Assembly (NCBI RefSeq): GCF_022965805.1
Contig: NC_133105.1
Span: 33,609,275-33,673,274, forward strand
From: Primulina eburnea
Taxonomy: Eukaryota > Streptophyta > Magnoliopsida > Lamiales > Gesneriaceae
Length of the DNA stretch: 64,000 bases
Reading direction: 5' to 3'
Below are positions 20,284 to 32,710 of the stretch, in pieces. Below the pieces are notes generated by a model. It did no database searches. It was not told the origin of the DNA and was given only the letters and a program-made list of their open reading frames with translations. The position numbers and the translations under genes are program-made. Numbering within the stretch: the stretch's first letter is position 1; each line of letters starts with the position of its first letter.

Positions 20284-21155
20284 TTAGTTTTTCTGATATA
20301 GCTTCTGGAAGTTTCCTTGATTCTTCCTCATAAACCTTCCAAATTTCTTGAAAAAAAATGACATAGCATCATTGGTCAGTTGATCAGCAGATTTTTCAAT
20401 TGAACCAGTTGTTTTCAGTCTGACAGCAGTTAAAGCAGTTCTGGAAGTTGGTGCAGAAGGCTGTCCTTCTCTGGTTTTTAGTTCAAACTCGTAAGCCTTT
20501 AGATCAGCAAACAAGTCATGAAGTTCGATCTTGTTAAAATCCTTTGACTCTCTCATTGTCATTGTCTTGACATCCCATTCTTTGGGAAGACCTCTGATCA
20601 CCTTCAGTGCCACTTCTTTGTTTGAATACACTTTTTCAAGTACATTTAGCTCATTGATAATACCACTGATCCTCTCATCATAATCATGCATGGATTTGCC
20701 AGCTTGCATCTTGATGTTATCAAATTTCTGAACAACAACTAATAGCTTGTTCTCTTTTGTTTGCTTGTTTCATTCACACAGCTGGATCAGTTTCTCCCAA
20801 ATCTCTTTGCCAGTTTTGCACATCTTGATTTTGCTGAAAGTGACTTTATCCAGCGTTTTGTATAAGATATCCTTAGCCACATTGTCTAGGTTGGCTTTTC
20901 TTTTGTCCTCAATTGTCCATTCCTCTCTGTGCTTTTCTATGCATGAGGTGCCCCATCAATAATGGCAACTGGTGTATTTGCTTTTAGGATCTTCATAGGA
21001 CTATCAGTAACGACATACCACATGTCGTCATCTTGTGCAGCTAAATGAAACTGCATTCTGATTTTCCAGTCGTCAAAATCTTCTCTGGAAAACATTGGTA
21101 ATTTATTGAATGAAGACATGTTGATCAGTTTGTGAATAAGAGTATTCTGAGACAA
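20284..21155 (-). pseudogene. Copia A: Gag N-terminal half
   Basis: The likely start is the ATG near 21119 (MSSFNKLPMFSREDFDDWKIRMQFHLAAQDDDMW), a copia Gag opening; an in-frame ATG at 21155 lies upstream. The frame breaks near 20937 and again near 20760. The second part, 20284-20709, contains MHDYDERISGIINELNVL, LKVIRGLPKEWDVKTMTM and LHDLFADLKAYEFELK, a UBN2-type Gag pattern. It sits just inside the primer-binding site. The capsid protein is not translatable as one chain here. Confidence 0.88.
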
Positions 21156-21164
21156 GATTCAACT

Positions 21165-21176
21165 GCTCTAATACCA
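21165..21176 (-). other. Primer-binding site of copia A
   Basis: On the minus strand TGGTATTAGAGC follows the LTR end (CCTAACA) with a 2-nt AG spacer. One base differs from the common TGGTATCAGAGC initiator-Met site. Confidence 0.85.
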
Positions 21177-21178
21177 CT

Positions 21179-22190
21179 TGTTAGGATCGGTTGATAGGTT
21201 GAAATGTGTTTAGAAGAGGGGGTTGAATAAACACTCACAAATTTTATAACCTTTTTCGAATGAAGTGTCAGTTCTGTAACAAGTTGAAACTAGGAATCTT
21301 TTCAGTCAATGACAATCAGTTTAACTAATAACAGTTGCGGAAATAAACTGACTGAAAGATAAAATAAATAACTGAAGTAATAACACAGATATTTATGGAT
21401 GTTCGGAGATTGAAATAACTCCTACGTCACCCCTTCTATAACAATTAAAGATAGGATTTGCACTAAAAAACTTTGATCGATACAAAACTTGTACAGACCC
21501 ACTCAGTTTGGACTTAACACTGCCAAAACTGAAACTCTTAGTCTACTAAATATCTCACAGTTCTTCGACTGAACTTAGCACAACTAATCTAGTTAAAGAT
21601 CAAATAAATGATGAAACAGTTTGTGCTTATATGCTCAAAAAGTAGCCTAAAATGCTACATATAAATCTGATAAGTGTGAGCTTTTTGATTCTTGAGTAAA
21701 TGTGATTAATTCAGCAGGGTAACAACAAGCTTAAGAGAAAGGATAGATCGATTTTTTTCTTCAGCTGCTCTTCTCACCTATTTATAGGCTTCTCTTCAAC
21801 GGTAACATTAAATCTTATTTAAATCTTTATATTAGTTGATTGCCACGTCAATATTTTTCTGACAATCGTACACTGTAAGATCTGAAATGCGGTGTTCCAC
21901 TACGAGTTGCAGTCTAATTTGTAATGTTGTCGGTGGAATATCATTTTCAACAATTGATGATGTGTACAGCTAAATGATCAGATGATTCGCTGGTAAGCTC
22001 ACAACTAGAAACTGATCAGTCAGTTGTCTTCATAAGTTCAGTTCAGCTGGTTTCAGCTGCCTTCGATAAACTGCGCATTAATCTTCAGTTAGACAACTGT
22101 CAGTTGATTTAAGTAGTTCATTTACTTGATCAGTTAGTCCCATAAATTAATCACTTAGTTTGTCAAACAACCAAAATTAAGTTTCTAACA
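21179..22190 (-). mobile_element. 5' LTR (1.01 kb) of copia element A
   Basis: On the minus strand it starts TGTTAGAAACTTAATTTTGG at 22190 and ends ...CGATCCTAACA at 21179. The element B 3' LTR (45883-46844) matches it along its length, including a shared block ATGGATGTTCGGAGATT. It is dense in AACTGA/TCAGTT words. The five bases after it (AAGGA, 22191-22195) should be one half of its TSD; the other half is outside the window. Element A sits in an older C-type LTR. Confidence 0.85.
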
Positions 22191-23167
22191 AAGGAGTTTA
22201 TAAGCGCAAAGAAAAATAGAAGTATGACTTCCGTAAGAGGATTATGGTGAATGTAACTTTTAATTTGTAGAATGTAACTTTTAATTTGTGGAAGTGTTAC
22301 TAAATTAAAAGTTGGTCCAAATAAATAATGTATTTGGTAATTACGATTTTCATAAACATTGTTATGGACTTAATTGAATTAATTCAAGACTTGAATTAAT
22401 TAAACACTAGTGGCCTAATAGAGTCCAAATAATTAAATTCATTTAAGTGTTGAATTAATTAAACACCATCGCGTCATGTAGAGCCCAAATGAAAATTATG
22501 TTGAAAAATTATTTAACTAGTGGGCTTGAATGAGTTCAAGTGAGATTTAATTAATTGATTGATCTCAAATGTGTTTGGGATAGTCAAATATTAGTCCATG
22601 GGCCTTGTGCATGTTTTTTTTTTTTTTTGACCTAAACACATGAATGGGTATATGAAGAGTTGGGAGACAAATTTTTCATAAACAAGGCATGTCTCTGACA
22701 TGCATTTTAACTTTTTCAAGCACAAAAAAAAAACTCTCCCTCTCTTTCCTCCATGGATGATGGCCTAAACATCTTCCCCTTTTTCATTAAATTTTTGCTT
22801 CTTCATTTTGATGATGAAATCATAAACTTCTCAATGCAAAGTACTCTAATTTTTCTAGTGCAAGTGTAGAGTGGATATTTGAAGCTAGTGGTTGACATAA
22901 TTTTAACGAAAGAATCCATTTGAGCAAGGTGTTCTCTAGGAAGCTTGTAGATTGGGTCAACCTTCAAGAGCTAAGTTGTTTACAACTTAGTTGGAGCCAA
23001 TCATCAATCCTTGTGATTGATAGGTAAAACCCTAAACACACTATGTATGATTTTTTGTTTGTCATTTGCTACACACCTAGTGGAGTGGGGGTGATCGATT
23101 TTTTCACTTAAAAAAATGATTTTCGAAACTTTCGCTGCGTATCCGAGCACCTGTAATCGACCCCACA
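22191..23167 (+). mobile_element. Right part of a C-type copia LTR, split by element A
   Basis: Begins abruptly at AAGGAGTTTATAAGCGC and follows the LTRs at 47552-49981 and (inverted) 53853-55908: TTGTGGAAGTG, CCAAATAATTAAATT, AAGCTTGTAGATTG and GATTGATAGGTA blocks in order. Its end (...TTTCGCTGCGTATCC...CCCCACA, about 23167) resembles the end of D's LTR (CTTCCGCTGCGTTTGGGC). The left half should lie beyond element A, outside the window. The short minus ORF at 23004-23270 is a chance frame. Confidence 0.7.
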
Positions 23168-24130
23168 ACAAAAACAAAACGATAGAGCACAGATATGATA
23201 ATATAAATGATAAATTTAATTGAATCAAAAGGTACCTAAAGCTCTTACACCAAATGATGTGATTCTTCAATCATGAAAAGAAAACACGATAAAAAACGGA
23301 GACACGCCCTCGATTCGATGAAACAAAGAACGACGTCTTATCCCGATCTTTTTGAAACAAGTAATTGTTGTAATATTCACCTCTAAATTACGAAGATCTT
23401 AACAAAAATATTAACTATGATAATAATCGATCTCAAACAAACCTTCAAAGAATTCATCTTTAACAACCCGAGTGAAGAACAATCGACAAAAGCCACAAAG
23501 TATTATACTTTGATAAGTTTGATTTGAGAACACACAAAGTTGTATAGAAATCCCAGCTTTGAAATTGAGAAAAAAACTCACAAAATGTATTAAAGTTGTT
23601 AATTTTTTACAATGATAAAATTCGTGTACATATTGTTTACAAACTAAAAGATATCAGAAACTAGTTACCTAAATAATTTGAACTCTAAACTAGGTAAAGA
23701 TCAAATCTTCCGCTTGAGATTCTACCGCTCGGGTGCCGCGTGTTCTGGACTGGGCACGCTCGGGCAGTAAGATTTTACTGCTCGAGCGCGGAGTGTTTTG
23801 AAACTCGACAATAACTGTTGCACTCGGGCGAGATATTTTACCACCCTAGAGTGGAGCTCTTGGGTTCGGGGTCTTGATTTAGCATCCTCTACATAATTTA
23901 ACCCTTGAATAACATGGAAATGTTTTCCAAATTCATTGCTATGCATGCCAAATTCTTTGAAGCTTCGAATCTTGCTTGTACGATCTTGACAACGAAGCTG
24001 TTTGGATCTCCTCCCAAGATTTAGCACATCACGCCCGGCTAGATTCATATCGTCGATTCCACTAGTACGAGTACAAGGAACATGAAATGGTGTGGAGGAG
24101 TCAACTTGTGAATTGGAAAGCAAAATGCGA
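23168..24130 (-). mobile_element. Remnant LTR and leader of an unassigned LTR element
   Basis: Read on the minus strand, an LTR-like sequence ends ...GAAGAATCACATCAT and is followed by TGGTGTAAGAGC (23241-23252), a decayed form of the TGGTATCAGAGC primer-binding site, then a short leader cut off at 23167. The upstream part contains GC-rich words with CTCGAGC or CTCGGG cores at 23723-23835. The 133-codon frame at 23722-24123 lies wholly in this LTR-like DNA and matches no family. Family not assigned. Confidence 0.5.
23723..23835. repeat. GC-rich CTCG(A/G)GC word cluster
   Basis: Four related words: TACCGCTCGGGTGCCGCG (~23723), GCACGCTCGGGCAGTAA (~23754), TACTGCTCGAGCGCGG (~23776, containing the palindrome GCTCGAGC) and GCACTCGGGCGAG (~23820). 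Spacing is 20-45 bp in AT-rich surroundings. It resembles in style, not sequence, the GC motif arrays of elements E and G1. Confidence 0.6.
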
Positions 24131-26543
24131 GAATCATATCCAAACTTATTGATTCAATTCCATCTGTTAATTTGTATTTAATGTACTATGACCCATTTAC
24201 TGATTTTTGTTTTGATATATACTATAACTGGTGAAGTATTATATGCTTTTCAATGTTATGTATATAGATACTTAAGATTTCGAGGACAAAATCCTTTAAG
24301 TGGGGGGAGAAATATAAGGCCCTTGCATCGTGTCAACATAATGTATTTTGATTCCCGATAATTCAAAATATTTTTCATACTATTTAGTTTGAAGTGTATA
24401 ACTGACAATGAAAGTAAGAAAATATGTTGTGATAATGAATGATTGTATTATTAATTGATTTATGTTTGAAAATTTCAACACAATGGAGGAGTGACACATA
24501 TTACAATTTTTAACATAACAATCTAAGTAATAGTTAAATTGAGATGAAAAAAATTTCATTATATAGCTAATATATAGCACTAAAACTTTTATATCTTGAG
24601 TTTTGTCTAAATCCATTTGTAAATAGAAGCAAAATCACCTCAAAATGTGTCGTGTGTATTGATGTTCGCACACTGACACATTTTAGTAGAATGAGCATAA
24701 CTTTCGTGTCCGGTGTTCAAATTGAGTGATGTCAACGACAAATAAAAGTAATGAATATAGCTACAAATTTTATGTTGATGACTTTTGCTAATTTGAAGTG
24801 CAATATAGAATTGTGGATAGAAATCTGTGCACGCAAAACTTTTCCGAACTCCTTCCGGACAGTGGCTGTATGCCGAAATTGCACACCCGCGCACCGCCTT
24901 ACATGCACAAGATTTAAGGTTGATAATCACGATTTTGTTGACATAAATTTCATTCTTCTTTTAACCTTATATAGAGAAATATAAGAGTTCATGTTATATC
25001 ATCCGAATGTACCTCAAAACATTGTCGAAACTTAAAATAAATTATATATTCAGAATCATCATGTTGAGAGCGTTCTTTGAGGTAAATTTATTCTTGGATT
25101 CAAAATTTATTTATTGAATTGATGGAATACAATGTATTTAAATTCGAAATCAATATATGAGATAGAATAGCCGGACAGAAACTAATTTTCAAAGTCAAAA
25201 TTGAATTATATTACGATTTCAATTTTATATGAATTTTCAGTCTCAAAACAATTCTAGAACATGAAATTTTTATTGTAACTGAATAGCTGTATATAATTGA
25301 TTATATAATAAAGATTTATCTGGATTTATAATGCAATATAATTATCATAACAATGTAAATGCTAAACTGAATATCGTAGAACAAATTGGTATATTAAAAT
25401 TCGCTATTAGTATTACATTTGAATGAATTAATTATTGAAATGAATATTTGGATTTTTAGATTGCTTTTTTGTACTGAAAATCTAATTTCGAATCGAACTA
25501 CATTAAACTTGAGATGAAGAATTGAGATATGTTGCGAACGAGTAACATACGATATGTATATATGAATTATTGATTTGAATTAAATTATATGTTTGTGCGC
25601 CTTATTTGAGTTGATGTAGTATACACGATATTCATGATTGGTATATCAATGTATAAAATAAATATTTTGTTAACACACATTATTTTATACATACATCGAT
25701 ACATGGCATATACCTTGAGCTAATCTTTGTATATCTTGATATAATTGGATTTTGATTATGGGGTTTTGATCACATGACATGCACGTTGTTTGGACATATG
25801 TGGACATGACAAGCACATTTTTTGGAATTATGTGCTCCAAACCCATACATGCACATTGTTTGGAATCACGTGGACATGACATGCACGTTGTTTGGAATTA
25901 TGTGGACATTAAAAACGTAGTCATTCGTGGTCCCTATGATTTATTAGTTGATTTTTGAGATTTGATGGTGCTTTGCCGATGCCTTCATACAAATATTCAC
26001 TTATATATTTGACTGAGGTAGTGTGCTCCCTCGAGCATTGATTTGATATCGATTCGATTGATTCTGATACTTGCTCAGTGGATGGGCATTGACATGCATG
26101 CATTATATGTCACTGTATAGATACATGTTTTATTTATTATGGTTGTTCTATATAGAGCATTTGCTCACCCCAAAGGGGTTATTGTTGTCTTTGTGTGTGG
26201 ACAATGACAGATACTCCAAGTTATCAGGTGATGGTATTTCTGGAGGGAGTAACATCTGAGTTGAGTTTGAGTAATCTATCTCAGTATATATTTGTATTTT
26301 TATATCGGGACATATCCTAAGGATATAAATTGTTTGTATATAGTTGATTTCAGTCATGTGTTGGCTTGTTTTATACTGTGATATATTTAGACAAGATTTT
26401 ATTATATACTATTTTTAGTATTATAATCATAGTGGTCACATTTTGAGCTCATTATAAAGAAACATTTTACTCGTTTTCTTTGTAATTAATTAAATTTAAT
26501 CAGCTTAAATTATAATAATGATTAGGTGTTTATGGCTCTCACA
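24131..26543 (+). mobile_element. 3' end and LTR of another gypsy element
   Basis: 24270-24312 reads like a gypsy pol tail (ATTTCGAGGACAAAATCC) plus a polypurine tract AAGTGGGGGGAGAAA. The LTR then starts TATAAGGCCC at 24313, where TGTAAGG is usual, so the first dinucleotide is mutated. It runs to about ...GGCTCTCACA at 26543. A TTTGCTCACCCC block near 26160 is seen in other gypsy LTRs. No pol domains precede it; the interior is lost. The right boundary is a best guess from the CA end. Confidence 0.5.
25772..25915 (+). repeat. Four imperfect ~33-bp tandem repeats
   Basis: ACATGACATGCACGTTGTTT is followed by GGA(A/C)-ATGTGGACATGACA-type units about four times. Copies differ by small changes and one indel. 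It lies inside the LTR at 24313-26543. Confidence 0.75.
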
Positions 26544-27199
26544 ATGGCACTCGCACCGCCTTAGAAAATTTCAAAACTAGAGTAGTGACTAGGATGGAAA
26601 GGATGCAAGATGAGTTTCTGCTACTTCTACTGTCCTTCGTCCATTTCAAGGGAAACTTGATAGAACTCGTGCCTCTGTTGTGGCTAAGCGGAACGTCATG
26701 TCAGATTATCAGTAGCACAACCACAAAGAGATTTTTGATAAAATTGATAAAGTGCAGGCCATTTCACTTCCCAGATTTCTGAACGTTTTGCGTACATAGA
26801 GAATGTTGATGCCAGAAAGGGTAAAGAAAGGCCAAAAAGTTCAAATGTGGGAACACGAGACTCTCACCCAACCCAAAACTGTTAATTATTTTTAGATGGT
26901 CTATGCTTTTTGTACTTGATTGATTTCTTCCGATATATAAAAATGAGGCATTTGAAGTTTTCGAACAACTTTCGTTGCGTAAATTTTACATCACCAAAAG
27001 AGGAAAAATTGATGTAACATTTAAACTTCAGTGTTTTTGCTCACATTAAGAAACTACTTCAGTTATATTAAAAATTCAGCGCAACATAAAATTCAATAAA
27101 CTGTAAGTTCAGAAGACCGCTTGCTCATATCATATAGTTCTTCAAGGGTAAGCCCATGTATCAGTGTGGCATGTGCCATCAGATTCACTCAACCACATA
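26544..27199. other. Unassigned AT-rich stretch, no gene seen
   Basis: Short frames only (longest about 65 codons at 26585). It starts ATGGCACTCGCACCGCC right after the LTR end, which might be a gag start, but no Gag block or primer-binding site follows. Probably TE-derived. Confidence 0.4.
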
Positions 27200-29737
27200 T
27201 GTAATCCAACTGCACGCAAATGTAGGAAAATGGAAAATACGTAATTAAATTATTTTTATTATATTTATTGAATATGATAGGCATATTTACATGTTTAAAA
27301 TATGATTTACTATTAGAATGCAGTAACTGTGTTTTAAGAGGTATCGAGACCAGATCGAGGAACAGAGACCGGGACCATAAAGAGAAAATATTTTTATTAA
27401 ATGATTATTTTTAATTATTAATTAATATATGTTATATTTTAATGTGTATTTTCGAAATGGCAACTTTTGAGGTGTTTTTACGATTCGATTAGTATTTTAA
27501 ACCAGCAATCGATTTTTGGCGAAAATAGGGACTTTTTGAGAACTCGACTAATATTTTCAAAAAATTTTCTAAACGAAATATTTTAACTACTATCAAATGG
27601 GCATAATGGGCCTATTATACTAGGTTGTTGGGCCTAACTTGTTACCATAGTATTTTATATCACAAACAAGGTTCCAAAACCCTAACCTACACCTCACAAT
27701 TCACGTCTCAAGCTTCAAAAAAATACTGGGACTCTCCCCTTCCCAAGCACTCGGCCACACAACCATATCCCAGCACCTTCACATGATTTGTGCAAGGAAA
27801 TTTTAGCAAAGCTCCCTCCCCGTCGTTCCGCCAACGTTCCTCGCATCAAGGATTGTTTTTTCGTAGCACGCCTTAATCTTTCTTTACTCATCGTTCATAC
27901 CAAATTTTATGTGTTAATACATGTGTACATGAAAACAAGAATCACTTTCTTACTATTTTTGTTTTTATGGCATAACATGAACAAATCTTGAGTTTTTATC
28001 TTTTAAAATTCATGTTTATGATGCACAAATGGGTGATACGGATATGGGAATGGACAGTTTTTCTACAAGTTTAAGGGTCCATAGACGCATGTTTAAGGGC
28101 TGGACAAGATAGGGCAATATGCTGAACAAAAATTTGAGTTTTATGGGATTAGGGTTTTGGTTTTGAGGGCTAGGAAGGAGCAGGCCATGTGCTAGGGTCA
28201 CGTCTAGGGATCCTAATAGGGTCTATTCATGGTCCTAGATGGCTTGAGAGAATGTTGGTGCAAGGAGGAAGGGCAGTAGGTTGAATGGTGGTCGTGCGCA
28301 TCATGTAGGATCGGGTTTGGGGGGCTGTGGGTTCTAAGTCCATTAAGCTCAGTCCAACAGGGTCTCTATGGGTCTATCATGGTCCTAAGAGGGTTGGTTA
28401 GGGTCTGGACATGGTGGTTAAGTGTTGGAGTCGAAGGACATGTCAGTTTATCAAGCTAGGGTTTCGAATAAATGAGTGCATAATTTTCAGTAGCTGTTTA
28501 GGCTTGTTCAAGGGTTCTAATTCGCTTGATTTAACTATGGTTCAAGTTTGGCAATGCTTGATTAACTTTTGAGTCTATTTGGGTTAAACCGGGGGTTTAC
28601 GTTTTAAAACGGATTGGGAAATTAGTCGAGTAACTTAAATTTATGTCTAAGAAATGTTTATGGATGTATTTTAAGGTGTCAGGTTAAGTCTAGATGGATT
28701 TGGGTCGTCGTTTTAAGTTCAAGGGTAAATTGAGAAAGTTATGGTTTCAGGGGCAAAACAGTCATTTTTCACCTGAAATGTTATACGTCCTGGCGGTATC
28801 CTAAATACTGTAATGAATGATAAAATTTTTATTTTAAAATATTATGGAATTTTATAATGAAAAACGATAATGCTAAAATACTTGTTTCATCTTTGGTTTT
28901 AAGGAAAAATGATACATATATGCGTGAATTTTTATAAGTGATTATTATAATGAAATGTTGAAGGAGGCTTGATTGTAACTAAAATTAAATGATATGATGA
29001 TATGTAAGGCCAAGGCTCAGTCAACGGGTGAGAATGTCGTCGATGTCCCCGCCGTCTGGTACCATGGTTATAAGTGGATGGATCCATCGACCCAAAGGTA
29101 AAACGAAAATCACAATTTATGATCCGAATTCAATAAAAAGAGAAACTTATATGTATATGATGAAAGAAAAAATGATATGATGAAAAGAAAAAGGATTTCA
29201 AGTTATGTAGGTTCATGAAATGCTATTTTATTAAAAGTGTCTTTCCCTGTTGCTTGGGAATGTATATGTATGACTTGTTTTCATGGCTAATATTTGCTGA
29301 GTCAATATTCTCACTAGGTGTGATCGATGCAGGTGAGCATGATTTTGTTGATGATGGATGTCTTGATGGTTGAACTAACTGAACTGATGGTATACAAAAC
29401 CCGAGTAACGTCGCTCGTTTTTCGCATTACGTTTATAATTAAGATTACGTTAAAATATTTTATAACGTTTATGAATTTTTGATGATGTTGAGTGGTTTTG
29501 ATAGTAGTAAAAAGCTTATGTTTTATTTTGAAAAATGTTAGTTTTAAGTTTAGTTTGATGATTTACGCTTTTATGTTTTGAATTACGTATTTGGATTTTC
29601 AAATAATTAGTTGGTGAGTTTATTTTAAATGGTGCAATATATTTATATATATGTATGTATATTGGTAATAGGCCGAGAGCATAGACGATGAAAAAAAAAT
29701 TCTAGTATATTATGAAAAAAAAACGAGAAGTAGGCGT
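27200..29737 (+). mobile_element. Solo or remnant LTR of the F gypsy family
   Basis: Follows the F LTR (58111-63319) block by block: TGTAATCCAAC at the start (F: TGTAACGCCCAC), GATCGAGGAACAGAGACCGGG, AATGTTGAAGGA, GGTGAGAATGTCG...GATGTCCCC and TGGATGGATCCATCGA, and an AAAAAAAAATTCTAGTA end. The right end near 29737 lacks the CA and primer-binding site seen in F, so it is a solo or truncated copy. It has no coding content; ORFs at 27788 and 28016 are chance frames. Clearly older than F by the amount of change. Confidence 0.65.
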
Positions 29738-30369
29738 TTTAGATGCACCATCTGTAGCATATTGCTCGGATGCTTTAGATTGGTATGTAATCTCCTCAAG
29801 AAGACCATGGATAGTGCCATTGATGTGTTGTCGTTAAGTAACCAAACCTAAATTTTTATTTTCAAAGATAGCGAATGCAATGGTGAGTAGGGTCGAATGC
29901 ACATGGAACGGGAGGTTTCTTTCTTTCGATAATAAAAATAAATAAAAGGGGGGATTTTTTTGAATAAATATTTATTAAATAAAATATTAAAAATGAGATT
30001 AACAAGCAATGAAGGATAATGAATTGAAATAGAATTCAATACGAGCAGATTCTGATTCAAGGGGATTCCAATATTCAACTGTATCATTGCTCATTGATTA
30101 ACATTTGATTTATTCATGCATTTCCAAGTACTTAATCTTAGAGTTATAGGAATAACCGCTAAAATCCTTGTGTTTTCCTAATTTAGTTTACTAAACTCAT
30201 CATCCAGTCAAAACTTTTTAATAATTAACTCGGCACAATAGTGTTCCATATTAATTAAAAATAGCATTCTCGGTTTGTGAAAACAGTTAATCCTAAAATC
30301 TAACAACCGAAATAGCTGCAATTGATAGATCTAGTTTCGTTGATTTATTTAGACTAAATATGTTATGGT
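29738..30369. other. Unassigned AT-rich DNA, no gene seen
   Basis: Host for the element D insertion; continuous with 40843 and beyond. Contains an 80-codon chance frame and no recognisable domain. Probably old TE-derived DNA. Confidence 0.4.
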
Positions 30370-30374
30370 AGCAC
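30370..30374. other. Left target-site duplication of element D (AGCAC)
   Basis: AGCAC at 30370-30374 matches AGCAC at 40838-40842 after the 3' LTR. Confidence 0.93.
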
Positions 30375-32361
30375 TGTTAGAGTAGATGCCCTGCAAGCCA
30401 ACTGTTGGCTAGGGATTTTATTGACTCAAGTGTAATAAACAATCTTTATTTTAATATAATTTAACTTTTTATGGTCTTGTTATATTTTATCTGTATATTC
30501 ATGCAAACAGTATAGATAAAGTCCTTGATTATGCTTTAATACAAATGAATCGTAATTCGATGTTGAAACTCATTTGTAAACACTGCATATTCTAAATTCG
30601 TTCCTAGTCGATTCAGCCGCCTAAAACAGGGATAAAGGCCGCTTGAGCTCGAGACTAGCATATGTGATGTTGTGTACTGCGTTTCTTGGTAAAGGCATAG
30701 AGATGTCCAAACAAACAGATGGGTAGTCATATGATGATTATACCGAACAACCCTCCCTCGGACTTTCCAAGTGGTTATCATTCATCGAGAGGATAAGTCC
30801 GTGGTTATGATTGTACACCATTAGTCCTTACGACCCGGGACAACACTGAGGCTCTATATGCTAGGGCTGTGCTTTTACTCGTTTACCAGCTCCATGAGAG
30901 TCATCAAGTGGCGATGTTGGGTATAGTTGCGACACATATAGGAGCTAGTGCATTGTAGTCGGGGATTCACCGCTCACCTACGGGTGTGGATATCCTATGT
31001 GATCTGATGTAATAATAGTGCATGGAATCTCTGGCCAGAGTATGAGATGTACATTGGAGAAGGAGTTCTCCAATAATACAAGCGATGCCACTATTATATG
31101 TAACACATAGTTATCGAATTAATATGCAACCCTCGATGAACCAATGGTTGCAGATTCGATCGGGATATATGAGATGAAGGGACCGTACTGTACGTTAATC
31201 ATAATCGACTGGTTCTTGCAGACACTATCAGTGATACCTAGGGGATCATGGGGCGATGCTACTAGACGCTCTTACCATGATCCGATGAGTGCAATCAGAA
31301 ATGAGTTCTGACATTCTTGATCAAGGTGTTGATGAAAAGAATGGGGCTAACTAGGGTAAGCCCGAATAAAGGATTCTGTCCTGAATCACAAAGAGTTGTG
31401 AACCCACGGCTAGCTGTATCCCTGAATTATTGAGGATCACAAAAGTACTGGATTTTTTGTTCCCGTTGAAAGAATAAATTCAAGAAGTTGAATTTATATT
31501 ATATAGTAAATTCAAGAAGTTGAATTTATGATAATTAAATTTTGAGAGAATAAATTCAAGTAGTTGAATTTATAAAATTTGAGAATTTAATTTATTAAAC
31601 TCAAATGTTGAGTTTATCAAATATTAAATTTTGGAGGTGATAAAAATTCAAGGAGTTGAATTTATAATTTAAATAATAAATTCAAATGTTGAATTTATAA
31701 TGCATTTAATTTATTAAGCTCAAAAGTTGAGTTGATTAATTAATAAATTAAATATGGTGGATAATATGTTTAATGGGCTTGTTGGGGTACAAGTCCAACA
31801 TATTAAATAATTAATATTTTAATGGACTTTGATTAAATTAATTAAACTAGTTGGACTAGCCCTATTAATTAAATCAAGTCCATTAATGTTAATTATGTAA
31901 TTAGGGTTTAAGTTAATTATAAATAATACATTAAAGTCAAAAACCCTAGCCCCACCTACCTCAATTTTCGAGAGAACCACTTCCAAAAGGAGAAAATCGG
32001 CCACTCCCCCGTTTTGAAGGAAAATTTGAGCCATCTCTCGATTATTTTCTCTCTTACGCAAAACTTCTTCCAAATTTTCTAGTGCAATTTGGAAGAGGAT
32101 CAAACGATTCAGTCGTGGACCTAATTAGAAGGAAAGAAAGGAATTCATTGAAGAAAGTTCGTTGGGATTCATCAAGAGCTAGATCTGTTATACCGGATGA
32201 GTTGGTGTCCAGTGATTTAATCACCAAAGGTATAACTTTTAAATTCCCTATGAATGTTTTATTAAAATCGTACGAGCGTCCAAAAATATTTTGATTGTCA
32301 AAATAAATAAAAATTTTAAACTTCCGCTGCGTTTGGGCATGTAGAAAACTCGGATCCAACA
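30375..32361 (+). mobile_element. 5' LTR of element D
   Basis: 1987 bp, starts TGTTAGAGTAGATGCCCTGC and ends ...GGATCCAACA. Its first third resembles the C-type LTRs. At 31490-31740 it holds many irregular repeats of AATTCAAG(A/G)AGTTGAATTT, which are short inverted repeats (TTCAA/TTGAA). Confidence 0.93.
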
Positions 32362-32362
32362 G

Positions 32363-32374
32363 TGGTATCAGAGC
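32363..32374 (+). other. Primer-binding site of element D
   Basis: TGGTATCAGAGC one base after the 5' LTR end. Confidence 0.93.
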
Positions 32375-32496
32375 CAGGTTTCTCTAAATCGTATGGTTTG
32401 ATATTGAATAATTTATTTCTAACCACACAAGAAAATTTTTTCAGAAAATTTAGCACCGCGAAAATTTATTTTTCCAGAAATCAAAAAAAAAAAAAA

Positions 32497-32710
32497 TCGG
32501 GGCTGCCCGGAACTGTTCCGGGCAGTGTACTGTGCGCGCGTGCGCGCTGTGCGGAGCGTCCGCACAGTGCGCTGCTACGCGCGCGCAGGCTGTGCAGAGC
32601 GTCCGCACAGCGAGCGGCGCGGCGGCAGTGCGCGCCTGCGCGCACAGTGCCCTTGCGGCTGCCCGAAACGTTCGGGCAGCCGGCGGACGGTGCGGACGAC
32701 TGCTCGGGAT
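32497..32710 (+). repeat. GC-rich hairpin array in the leader of element D
   Basis: About 210 bp of very GC-rich DNA in AT-rich surroundings, made of perfect or near-perfect inverted repeats: 32503-32525 (11-bp arms starting CTGCCCGGAAC, 1-nt loop), 32547-32567 (arms CTGTGCGGA/TCCGCACAG, 3-nt loop), 32590-32610 (same with one mismatch) and 32657-32681 (arms GGCTGCCCGAA/TTCGGGCAGCC, 3-nt loop), with GCGCGC words between. It lies 130 bp after the primer-binding site, in the untranslated leader, where retroelement RNAs carry packaging or dimerisation structures. ORFs on both strands here are composition artefacts. Confidence 0.85.

Noticed and set aside
23722..24123. 133-codon minus-strand frame
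   Set aside because: Lies in LTR-like DNA just upstream of a decayed primer-binding site and includes the CTCGAGC motifs; no family pattern.
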